Both the position numbers and the translations under genes were made by a program. DNA of 5,782 bases from an uncultured Ignavibacteriales bacterium (lineage in GTDB: Bacteria; Bacteroidota; Ignavibacteria; Ignavibacteriales; Ignavibacteriaceae): positions 1-5,782 of the forward strand of contig CAIWTC010000082.1 in assembly GCA_903915485.1 (NCBI GenBank), read 5' to 3'. Under the pieces are notes generated by a model that did no database searches, had not been told where the DNA came from, and worked only from the letters and a program-made list of their open reading frames with translations. Positions 1-5,782 of the stretch are shown here, piece after piece. Position 1 is the stretch's first letter. The number at the start of each line of letters is the position of its first letter.

Positions 1-1722
1 GCCTAACTCTGAGGATAAATAGCTTGACAATAATTCAATATTTTTCTTAGCTCCCGATTCAGAAGCTTCCTTAAATTTGAATCTGTAAACTGACAATTTT
101 TCTATTTCGTAATTTTCATACGAATTGAATTTATCATCGTAAGTGTCGAATATTCTCTGTTTGTATTCATTAAGAGATACTGGGTTGCTTTCTATATGAT
201 TATTTTCGACATTAAAATCAACATCAATTCCATCTTTCGATATACTAGTCGTAATTTTTCTTTGCTGAATAATATTAAGTATTTCCTGCACTGAGATGGC
301 GGCATAGTCATAATAAATTTTTGTTTTAACAGGTTCACCGTATCTAGTTTCAAACCCAAATACTTTGTTTGATTCTTTGAGAAGTAAGGTTAGATTTGCA
401 TAATCAATTTCATCAAATACTCCATAGACACCCACTTCAAGTATTCCAATTTTATCGACTTTGATTTTTTCTTTATCCACAACTTCAACTTTAGTGGGAG
501 CAAACAGTTCCCGTCGTATTTGTTTTTCGGAAATAATTGATGGGTCATAATATATTTTAACCCTATGACTTTTAGCGTAAGTATCAACTCCCAATATCCC
601 TTCAACATCTTCGAGTGTACTGACTAATGACATTGAACTGCCGTAACACTTAATATTCTTTAATTCTATATTATATATCGTTTCCTGACCGGAAGTCTTC
701 CCCCAACGCAAAGATACAGTTGTAAATTCAAAATAACTTGATATGAATAATGAGAGAGAAACAAGAATAACTGTGGTAATCGGAGCTATATATTTTAAGC
801 GGTTACTTTTATTAATGGTGATAACATTTTTTACCGGGCAGGCGTGAACACAATCACTGCAAAGGTTACAGTCAACAGCATTGACTGTTATTACTTTAGA
901 GATGCTTATGCCTTGTGGACAGGCAGAATCACAATTACTACAGTTAGTGCATACTTCAGTGTTTCTGATGATTTTGGGAACAGGTAAAAAGAATGACTTC
1001 CCAAAGAAGAACTCGTTCACCCAACCCGAAAGAACTAATCCTCCCAACAGCCAAACATAACTTAACTGCGCTCCAAAATAATTCGCAGTAAAATAAATCA
1101 AAATCACGCTTCCGGCAAATACTGTATTCAGGAATATATTACTGACTGCCCCAAGCGGACAGAGATATTTACACCAAAAAAGGCGATAGAATAAAGCCCC
1201 GAGAATAGTTATTAAAACCGAAGGTATTGCATAGAATAAAATAATATCAGGATTGCCGAACATATTTACTACTGCGAAATATGGGTCGTACTTTTTACAG
1301 AATAGTTCACTTGTAGTCATCGTAAAATAAACTGTCACAAATAGCAGAATATACTTTAAGCCTCTTAAATAGCGACCAACGCTCTGAGGGATTTCCCTTC
1401 TAAGCTTAAACTTGTCGCCAATTTTTCCTATCCACTCGGATAGTGTTCCGATGGGACAAATAAATCCGCAAAACAGTTTCCCTACAAGCCCTACTCCAAG
1501 CAGCAGTGCAAGCCCCAGAAAGACCTGCGTAGCGCTCATATTGCACGCCATGGTATCTGAATTCAACTTACTAAAAAATGATGATATCCCCCCGAATGGA
1601 CAATACTGTTCGAAGTCCGCAAGATAAGACTTGTTATAAATAGGCTTCGACGCTACATAAATTATCAGCATTAGCGCTATCGATTGTAAAGCGTAACGGC
1701 TTTTATTTTTTATTCTTCTCAT
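1..1722 (-). CDS. Polytopic 4Fe-4S membrane protein (NapH/NosR/CcoG-like) with HMA-like C-terminal domains, 3' end outside window
   Basis: An open frame of 574 codons without a stop, running off the left edge, so the C-terminus is missing. About seven hydrophobic segments lie at 12-24, 66-82, 121-136, 159-181, 197-213, 220-237 and 311-329. The membrane part carries YCPFGG (40-45), FCGFICPIG (84-92) and WCKYLCPLG (183-191), typical of NapH/NosR/CcoG-type proteins. Two ferredoxin motifs follow: Cys258/261/264/268 with Pro269, and Cys285/288/291/295 with Pro296. After the last helix come two HMA-like alpha/beta domains, about 349-408 and 423-490, and perhaps the start of a third from 540. The start is the first ATG after in-frame TAA TAA stops 13-18 bases upstream; no good Shine-Dalgarno site is near it. 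It probably carries electrons across or along the membrane for the upstream module, a role inferred from family and position. Confidence 0.85.
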   Translation of the reverse strand, partial: MRRIKNKSRYALQSIALMLIIYVASKPIYNKSYLADFEQYCPFGGISSFFSKLNSDTMACNMSATQVFLGLALLLGVGLVGKLFCGFICPIGTLSEWIGKIGDKFKLRREIPQSVGRYLRGLKYILLFVTVYFTMTTSELFCKKYDPYFAVVNMFGNPDIILFYAIPSVLITILGALFYRLFWCKYLCPLGAVSNIFLNTVFAGSVILIYFTANYFGAQLSYVWLLGGLVLSGWVNEFFFGKSFFLPVPKIIRNTEVCTNCSNCDSACPQGISISKVITVNAVDCNLCSDCVHACPVKNVITINKSNRLKYIAPITTVILVSLSLFISSYFEFTTVSLRWGKTSGQETIYNIELKNIKCYGSSMSLVSTLEDVEGILGVDTYAKSHRVKIYYDPSIISEKQIRRELFAPTKVEVVDKEKIKVDKIGILEVGVYGVFDEIDYANLTLLLKESNKVFGFETRYGEPVKTKIYYDYAAISVQEILNIIQQRKITTSISKDGIDVDFNVENNHIESNPVSLNEYKQRIFDTYDDKFNSYENYEIEKLSVYRFKFKEASESGAKKNIELLSSYLSSELG

Positions 1723-1783
1723 CTTCGAACATTCAAATTATTATCCTTTAGCAAATCAGAAAACTCTATTCAGAATATTTTTA
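1723..1783 (-). other. 61 bp intergenic gap before the Fe-S membrane protein gene
   Basis: This is the only real gap inside the gene run. It is AT-rich and contains in-frame stops for the downstream gene and an AAAGGA motif about 21 bases before its ATG, too far for a normal ribosome site. The only inverted repeat is a short TATTC-T-GAATA, too weak and without a GC stem or T-run to be a terminator. Read-through from the upstream genes is therefore likely, although a separate promoter here cannot be excluded. Confidence 0.5.
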
Positions 1784-2977
1784 TCAACACCCTCCAAGAA
1801 CGCGTTTTGAGGCTTTGTTGCCTGAATTCGCACTCTTAGCTTTACTTTCCTTAATAATTTCAACAAAAGCTTTAACAGCATCTGCTCTGAATCGACGGGT
1901 ATCTATGGACACAGTATTGTCAGTTGGTTGAGTCTCAGAATAAGTAATAATATCTTTATTAAATTGCATGAACCCACCCTTCAGATAGGATACTCCCTTA
2001 AACCCCAATCGTTGTGCAACATACGCAGCCTTGCAGGCCTCTGACTCATTGTCAGAAATAAAAATATTCATGCGCTTGGAGACACCTAAAAGTTTTTGAG
2101 TATCCTTTTCAAACAAGCTTTGCAAAGTTATACGGGTTGAATTCGGCAAACTGATTTTTTCGAAATCCTTTTGTGAACGCAAATCATAAATAAATAAGTC
2201 TCTTTCTTTATCAATGATTCTGAAAGCTAATTCATCTGAAGTAATTTCCATTTCCTGCAAATGTGAGGAAGGAACTAAAGTAGCCTCATTCATTAAAACT
2301 TCTTTTCTATCAGGCAATAAGAAGGCAGCTATACCTAATAAGCAAGCAAAACCTGTCAGCCAAATGTATTTTTTATTGTTGAATACATTATAGTCTGTGA
2401 TTTTATTTACTTTATTTTCGACTAATCGTACTGCCCAAAACGCACCCATGGCCATTACAGTAAGTAAAGTTGCAAACGCAGCCTGAGACATTCCCATTGT
2501 ATCAAATATTCTTACATTTCCCCAATTAGCAGATTTATAAAGTGGCTCCCATACAGGATAACCTTCTGCAAAAATGAGCACACCTAGGAATGAACCAACA
2601 ATAAAAATCATTGCATCAATCTTTCCTATCGCAGCGGCACATACGCTTGTTCCGGGACAAAATCCGCCTACAACAAAGCCAAGTCCCATTATCAATCCGC
2701 CTACTATAGCCGACCATAGGAATGTAGGATTGATATAAACCAAAGACATATCAAGCAAGCCGTAATGAGCAAGAATTATAACACCAATCATCGCTACAAG
2801 TCCTCCGGTGAAGAAAACCCTAAGCACAGTAAAATCGTAGCCGTAAAATAATCCGACTAATTTTTTTGAGGAAGAAAACCCGGCTTGTTCAAGCACAAAG
2901 CCGAATGCTATTCCGACAAATATTGCAACAATAAAATTAAGTTCATTTCCAATTACATCAGGTACTAACGGTCCCAT
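1784..2977 (-). CDS. YeeE/YedE family membrane protein fused to a rhodanese-like domain lacking the catalytic cysteine
   Basis: A 397-residue fusion. Residues 1-222 form a YeeE/YedE unit with about six helices (12-30, 54-71, 86-106, 121-137, 166-184, 205-221) and the family marks FGFVLEQAGFSSSKKL (25-40) and GGFCPGTSVC (104-113), with Cys107 and Cys113. Residues about 235-345 form a rhodanese-like domain: IYDLRSQKDFEK (263-274), then IFISDNESEACKAA (305-318) and YLKGGFMQFN (331-340). In active rhodaneses the strand at 305-308 ends in the sulfur-accepting Cys; here that place holds Ser308, and the only nearby Cys is 315, inside the following helix. A Lys/Ser/Asn-rich tail (about 377-396) ends in a terminal Cys (GGC). 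Charge distribution suggests that both ends lie outside, which would put the rhodanese-like domain in the periplasm. A GGAGG site 5 bases before ATG fixes the start. Probable role: paired transport or handling of sulfur species. Confidence 0.88.
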   Translation of the reverse strand: MGPLVPDVIGNELNFIVAIFVGIAFGFVLEQAGFSSSKKLVGLFYGYDFTVLRVFFTGGLVAMIGVIILAHYGLLDMSLVYINPTFLWSAIVGGLIMGLGFVVGGFCPGTSVCAAAIGKIDAMIFIVGSFLGVLIFAEGYPVWEPLYKSANWGNVRIFDTMGMSQAAFATLLTVMAMGAFWAVRLVENKVNKITDYNVFNNKKYIWLTGFACLLGIAAFLLPDRKEVLMNEATLVPSSHLQEMEITSDELAFRIIDKERDLFIYDLRSQKDFEKISLPNSTRITLQSLFEKDTQKLLGVSKRMNIFISDNESEACKAAYVAQRLGFKGVSYLKGGFMQFNKDIITYSETQPTDNTVSIDTRRFRADAVKAFVEIIKESKAKSANSGNKASKRVLGGC

Positions 2978-2982
2978 ATTAT

Positions 2983-2987
2983 CCTCC
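2983..2987 (-). promoter_or_regulatory. Shine-Dalgarno site of the YeeE/YedE-rhodanese gene
   Basis: GGAGG on the minus strand, 5 bases before the ATG at 2977. It overlaps the last base of the TAG stop of the preceding gene, so termination and re-initiation are probably coupled. Confidence 0.85.
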
Positions 2988-3502
2988 TACAACCAAAGTT
3001 TTCTAAAAAAGTAAGCGAACATATATGCTCCGCCGAAAATTGCCATCATCGTTATGATGCCGCCTGTTGAAAGAACTGCCATTCCACTGAGAGCAGCACC
3101 GCTTGTGCAGCCTCTCCCAAGTTGTGCGCCAAATCCAAATAGTGCACCGCCAACTAAAGCACCGGCAATTCTTATTTTACTGCTTGACTTTGGAGAGTAA
3201 TCTAATTTGAATTTCAACCGGTTTGAAATCAATCCTGAAATGAATGCACCAATTACAACGCCAATCACTTCAAATACCAGCCAGTTTTTCAAAGGACTTT
3301 CAGGATGCTCGGTCTTATATTCTTTATAAAACTTGGCATCTGCAGTATGTCCGGGAGCGGTTGATTCAACAGATGCAACCACAGCGCTTTTAACAGCACC
3401 GCTGGCACCTAGTCCCCTACCTGTAATATAAATAGTAGCAAGCAAAACCAAACCCAGCAGTACTCCTGCAAAATATGGGTTCATATATTCAGTCTTATTC
3501 AT
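2987..3502 (-). CDS. YeeE/YedE family membrane protein (half-length, sulfur-compound transport)
   Basis: A 171-residue membrane protein with hydrophobic segments at about 9-27, 73-93, 112-128 and 146-166. The diagnostic stretch is GFGAQLGRGCTSG (122-134), with Cys132 in the GRGCTSG signature of the YeeE/YedE family. That family includes the thiosulfate importer TsuA, where conserved cysteines contact the substrate. At 171 residues it is about half the length of a full transporter, and the next gene supplies another YeeE-type unit, so the two probably work as a pair. A soluble loop (about 44-70, rich in Lys and Glu) separates the first two helices. The start at 3502 is chosen over Met7 because AAGGAG stands 6 bases upstream; it overlaps the end of the cytochrome b gene by 8 bases. 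Transport of thiosulfate or a related sulfur species is inferred from the family and from the neighbours. Confidence 0.87.
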   Translation of the reverse strand: MNKTEYMNPYFAGVLLGLVLLATIYITGRGLGASGAVKSAVVASVESTAPGHTADAKFYKEYKTEHPESPLKNWLVFEVIGVVIGAFISGLISNRLKFKLDYSPKSSSKIRIAGALVGGALFGFGAQLGRGCTSGAALSGMAVLSTGGIITMMAIFGGAYMFAYFFRKLWL

Positions 3503-4145
3503 TTTCTACTCCTTCAGTTGAGCCTTCTTTAATTTCGTTTTTTTCAAGTTCTTCATATCCTGTAACCATTGCCTTCAAGTTTGAAGTAAGCGTTTCACCG
3601 GTTGTTATCAAGTATAAGTGTGCAATAATAAAAGCAATTAAAATATATGCACCTGCTGTATGGAAAAGTGCAATAGCTTCAATTGATTTTATATTCAACC
3701 CCTCAATTACCCCTTCCTGTGGATAGCGGTAAAACATATACAGCAGTCCAGATGCTACCATAACAGGGATAACAAGTAATTTGAATCCCAAGTATGTAAG
3801 TTTCTGTAAAGGATTGAGTTTACTCAATACAGTCTTCTTTGTTGGGTGGGGTGCATTCTTGAATATCCCCAATAGATAATAATCTATCTGCGCACGCAAG
3901 TTTTTCAATGTCGGAAGATACTGCTTCCATTCACCGGTTGAGAAGTGCCAAAATATTGCGAATACTATGAGCACGATAAATAAGTATGCGGCTGTATTAT
4001 GGTACTTAACAGCATTTTGGTACCCGAAAAATGAAAAAGAGCCATGGATTTCAAAGCCTGTCATGGCTAAGAAAAATATTAATATTGCCTGCATCCAATG
4101 CCAAAACCGTTCAAACGAGCGGTATATATAAACTGCTTGTTTCAT
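3495..4145 (-). CDS. Di-haem cytochrome b-type membrane subunit (quinone-linked)
   Basis: A 216-residue integral membrane protein with four hydrophobic helices at about 13-30, 49-68, 119-138 and 157-181, the layout of small b-type cytochromes such as the HyaC/FdnI group. Histidines in or at the ends of helices are H16 (FWHW), H34, H49, H67 (FWHF), H162 (FHTAG) and H176 (AHLYL); four of these probably bind two b haems. The last 20 residues are Glu/Lys-rich and soluble. Its place directly after the octahaem cytochrome (2 bp gap) suggests that it passes electrons between the quinone pool and that enzyme. An AAGGA motif 10 bases before the ATG lies inside the preceding gene and supports this start. 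The stop overlaps the next gene by 8 bases, implying translational coupling. Which histidines bind haem is inferred from position, not shown. Confidence 0.88.
   Translation of the reverse strand: MKQAVYIYRSFERFWHWMQAILIFFLAMTGFEIHGSFSFFGYQNAVKYHNTAAYLFIVLIVFAIFWHFSTGEWKQYLPTLKNLRAQIDYYLLGIFKNAPHPTKKTVLSKLNPLQKLTYLGFKLLVIPVMVASGLLYMFYRYPQEGVIEGLNIKSIEAIALFHTAGAYILIAFIIAHLYLITTGETLTSNLKAMVTGYEELEKNEIKEGSTEGVENE
3509..3514 (-). promoter_or_regulatory. Shine-Dalgarno site of the short YeeE/YedE gene
   Basis: AAGGAG on the minus strand stands 6 bases before the ATG at 3502. It lies inside the end of the cytochrome b gene, whose stop overlaps this start by 8 bases, and it favours the ATG at 3502 over Met7. 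Confidence 0.8.
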
Positions 4146-4147
4146 TA

Positions 4148-5722
4148 CTAATTTTTCCTTTTCAATTTCTTTGTAGAATAAATCCTCATAATTCCGTGCA
4201 ACAATACGCTAAGGAAAGTCAGCATTAAAACAATTTTCCCTAGAGTTTCTATTATAGAATTGTGATCTCTTGCCGGCATGTAAAAATCTTTAAGACCAGC
4301 GAGTCTTCCATTTTCTGAAGTATGGCACTCAATACATTTAACTGTATTTTCTTTTGTTGAAACCATGTGATTAACCGGCCAGTACATAACGGTTTTCAAA
4401 AAAGATACTTTCCCGCTTGCAGGTAAATTAACATCGTGCATACCGACTTCTGCGGCGCGCTTCCAGTCAAAGTCCTTCCAAAAAGCACCTTCGCCTTCTT
4501 TGTCTGCAAATAATTTTGGCTGAATTAACAATCCGGTTACAGGGTCAAACGGTTGAGTAGCAGTGTGAATTTTGACCGGAATAATTTTAGAATCCTTATC
4601 ATCGTAAGAGCCATATAGCGGATTTATGATTAAAGGCTTTGTAGTATCGGAAATTACATCTCCTAAAAGGTAGTGAGATGCAGTTCCGTTAAACCATATA
4701 TAATCCGGCTTTAAATTCTTACCCCAGGTGAATCTTCCTTTTATTGAAAGATAAGTATGATTGCCGTCTTTGTCATCTTCTTCAATAGGCTTGCCATCTT
4801 TAAGTTTGCCGGCGGCCTGCCAATCCCAACTGGTTTTTGTTGCATTTGCTTTTGCATAAGTACTGATATGGCAAGTTTGGCAAGCAACTTTATATGTATG
4901 CTTGTTGAGAATCTCATCAGCATGCGGGCGTTCTGAATGGCAATCCTCACACAATGCCCGGTTTCTGTTCATAGAAGAAAGCGAATACATTTTTCCGCTG
5001 ATAGTATGATGCTTTGTCGTGTGGCAGTCAGTGCATTGTATGTTCATGCCTGTTGATGCCATATGCACATCAATATCACGGGAAGGCTCAAACATAGATT
5101 TTTCTAAATCACCATGCTTAACATTATTTCCACCGCCGCCGAAGAAATGGCACACACCGCAATTTGTCCGCTTAGGTTTCCCGACATGCTGAGCAATATT
5201 ACTTAGGTCAAGGTTTTCTTTAGGATACCCTGCTTTTTCATTTCCTTTAAGGTAAGTTTCAGAATTATCGTGACAGACAAGACAATCTATATTTGTGGAA
5301 TCATTGAACCCAAAAGTTTTAGTATTTGATAGTCCAAAACCAATGTGGCATTTTGCACAACTCTGCTCATTACCTTCAACCCCTATGCAGAAATTGTTGA
5401 TTGCATTTTTCTTTCCAAGATATACTACTCCCCTCCCCTTAATATACTCAGGCCTTTCCCAATTCCAGTGATTTGATTTCATAATTTCTGAGGCAGTGCC
5501 GGTGTGACATGATAAACAGGCCGCAGTTACTTCCTGAGGAGTTTTGAATGTTTGCTTCAGCACAGCAAATTTGCTGTGGTCGGAGGAAGTCGCATCTTTC
5601 ACAGAAAATCTTGCTCTTAGAATATCTAATTTGCTTTTCTGTGTGTCATTAGACCTTAACAATGAAATCGATATCATTATGGTCATGCTGAGAATGAATA
5701 CGGATAATACTATTTTTTTCAT
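4148..5722 (-). CDS. otr: Octahaem c-type cytochrome, tetrathionate reductase (OTR) family, membrane-anchored
   Basis: A 524-residue multihaem cytochrome expected to act in the periplasm as a terminal reductase. It has exactly eight CxxCH haem sites, at residues 69, 122, 147, 188, 230, 258, 281 and 463. OTR-type landmarks surround them: NNFCIG before haem 2, a GGGG...VKHGDLE segment after haem 4, a WxKN-like stretch near 333-336, and YWPVNHMVSTKENT before haem 8. Residues 4-22 form an uncleaved anchor or signal peptide. A second hydrophobic helix (about 493-512) followed by KKLKRK anchors the C-terminus. The Shewanella enzyme reduces tetrathionate, nitrite and hydroxylamine in vitro, and its active-site haem has a lysine ligand instead of histidine; I cannot assign that lysine here with certainty. 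Cys112 is a cysteine outside the haem motifs and may lie at the active site. It is first in the operon, 2 bp before the cytochrome b gene. The family call is firm; the substrate is open. Confidence 0.93.
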   Translation of the reverse strand: MKKIVLSVFILSMTIMISISLLRSNDTQKSKLDILRARFSVKDATSSDHSKFAVLKQTFKTPQEVTAACLSCHTGTASEIMKSNHWNWERPEYIKGRGVVYLGKKNAINNFCIGVEGNEQSCAKCHIGFGLSNTKTFGFNDSTNIDCLVCHDNSETYLKGNEKAGYPKENLDLSNIAQHVGKPKRTNCGVCHFFGGGGNNVKHGDLEKSMFEPSRDIDVHMASTGMNIQCTDCHTTKHHTISGKMYSLSSMNRNRALCEDCHSERPHADEILNKHTYKVACQTCHISTYAKANATKTSWDWQAAGKLKDGKPIEEDDKDGNHTYLSIKGRFTWGKNLKPDYIWFNGTASHYLLGDVISDTTKPLIINPLYGSYDDKDSKIIPVKIHTATQPFDPVTGLLIQPKLFADKEGEGAFWKDFDWKRAAEVGMHDVNLPASGKVSFLKTVMYWPVNHMVSTKENTVKCIECHTSENGRLAGLKDFYMPARDHNSIIETLGKIVLMLTFLSVLLHGIMRIYSTKKLKRKN

Positions 5723-5782
5723 TTATTTTATTTATATAGTGCTTAAAATATGTAAGATGATTTTTCTTTAGATAGGTTTCAA
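5723..5782 (-). other. AT-rich leader upstream of the octahaem cytochrome gene
   Basis: These 60 bases precede the first gene and reach the window edge. The stretch just before the ATG is almost pure A/T and has no Shine-Dalgarno motif, a common situation in Bacteroidota-type genomes. The operon promoter should lie here or just beyond the edge. A TTGAAA at the far end has no convincing -10 partner at normal spacing, so no promoter is called. Confidence 0.4.

Noticed and set aside
390..608. Minus-strand frame of 72 codons in the left part of the window
   Set aside because: It is out of frame with the long Fe-S protein frame, which continues unbroken through this region with HMA-like repeats.
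1412..1627. Open frame of 71 codons on the plus strand inside the Fe-S membrane protein gene
   Set aside because: The opposite strand encodes the conserved YCPFGG and FCGFICPIG motifs here, so this frame is incidental.
1766..1776. Short inverted repeat TATTC-T-GAATA after the YeeE-rhodanese gene
   Set aside because: A 5 bp A/T stem with a 1-base loop is too weak for a terminator or a confident operator site.
3475..3726. Open frame of 83 codons on the plus strand across the cytochrome b end
   Set aside because: It is antisense to the cytochrome b and YeeE genes, which have clear family motifs and ribosome sites; the Ser/Ile-rich product looks like a shadow.
4741..4950. Minus-strand frame of 69 codons inside the octahaem cytochrome gene
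   Set aside because: It lies in a different frame within the haem 7 region, and the annotated frame carries the CxxCH sites.
5544..5771. Open frame of 75 codons on the plus strand over the start of the octahaem cytochrome gene
   Set aside because: It lies antisense to a well-supported signal-anchor and coding region, has no recognisable domain, and its composition is explained by the opposite strand.
5733..5782. Possible sigma-70 promoter (TTGAAA at 5777-5782 with AT-rich -10 candidates)
   Set aside because: No -10 hexamer stands at 16-18 bases from it; TACATA and TATATA lie too far away, and AT-rich DNA gives such matches by chance.

Overview
The window is a single run of five genes, all on the minus strand, so transcription goes from right to left. 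In transcription order they are an octahaem c-type cytochrome of the tetrathionate reductase (OTR) family (5722-4148), a di-haem cytochrome b-type membrane subunit (4145-3495), a short YeeE/YedE-type membrane protein (3502-2987), a longer YeeE/YedE protein fused to a rhodanese-like domain (2977-1784), and a polytopic 4Fe-4S membrane protein that runs off the left edge (1722 to beyond 1). The first four genes are packed at 2 bp, -8 bp (overlap) and 9 bp spacing, which is strong evidence for one operon. The fifth follows after a 61 bp gap with no visible terminator and probably belongs to the same unit. No gene-free stretch exceeds 61 bases, and I see no RNA gene, mobile element, CRISPR array or long repeat.

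The genes make sense together as a cell-envelope respiratory module for sulfur or nitrogen compounds. The octahaem cytochrome would be the periplasmic catalyst, held by hydrophobic ends. The cytochrome b is the obvious link to the quinone pool. The two YeeE/YedE proteins carry the conserved cysteine motifs of the family that includes thiosulfate importers, so they probably move thiosulfate or another sulfur species. The rhodanese-like domain points the same way but lacks a cysteine at the usual catalytic place. The Fe-S membrane protein resembles NapH/NosR/CcoG-type electron-transfer proteins and has added tandem HMA-like domains that have mostly lost their metal-binding cysteines. The substrate cannot be read from sequence: OTR of Shewanella reduces tetrathionate, nitrite and hydroxylamine in vitro, and the YeeE partners favour sulfur chemistry.

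The DNA is AT-rich with long A/T runs. The first gene has no Shine-Dalgarno sequence, only an A/T-rich leader, while the two YeeE genes have good GGAG-type sites. Together with the gene content this suggests an anaerobic or facultative respiring bacterium, perhaps of the Bacteroidota/Ignavibacteria group, but that placement is a weak inference.

The points most worth a second look are the cysteine-less rhodanese domain that ends in a flexible tail with a terminal Gly-Gly-Cys, the degenerate HMA repeats on the Fe-S protein, the histidine inside the C-terminal membrane helix of the octahaem cytochrome, and the five-gene combination itself.
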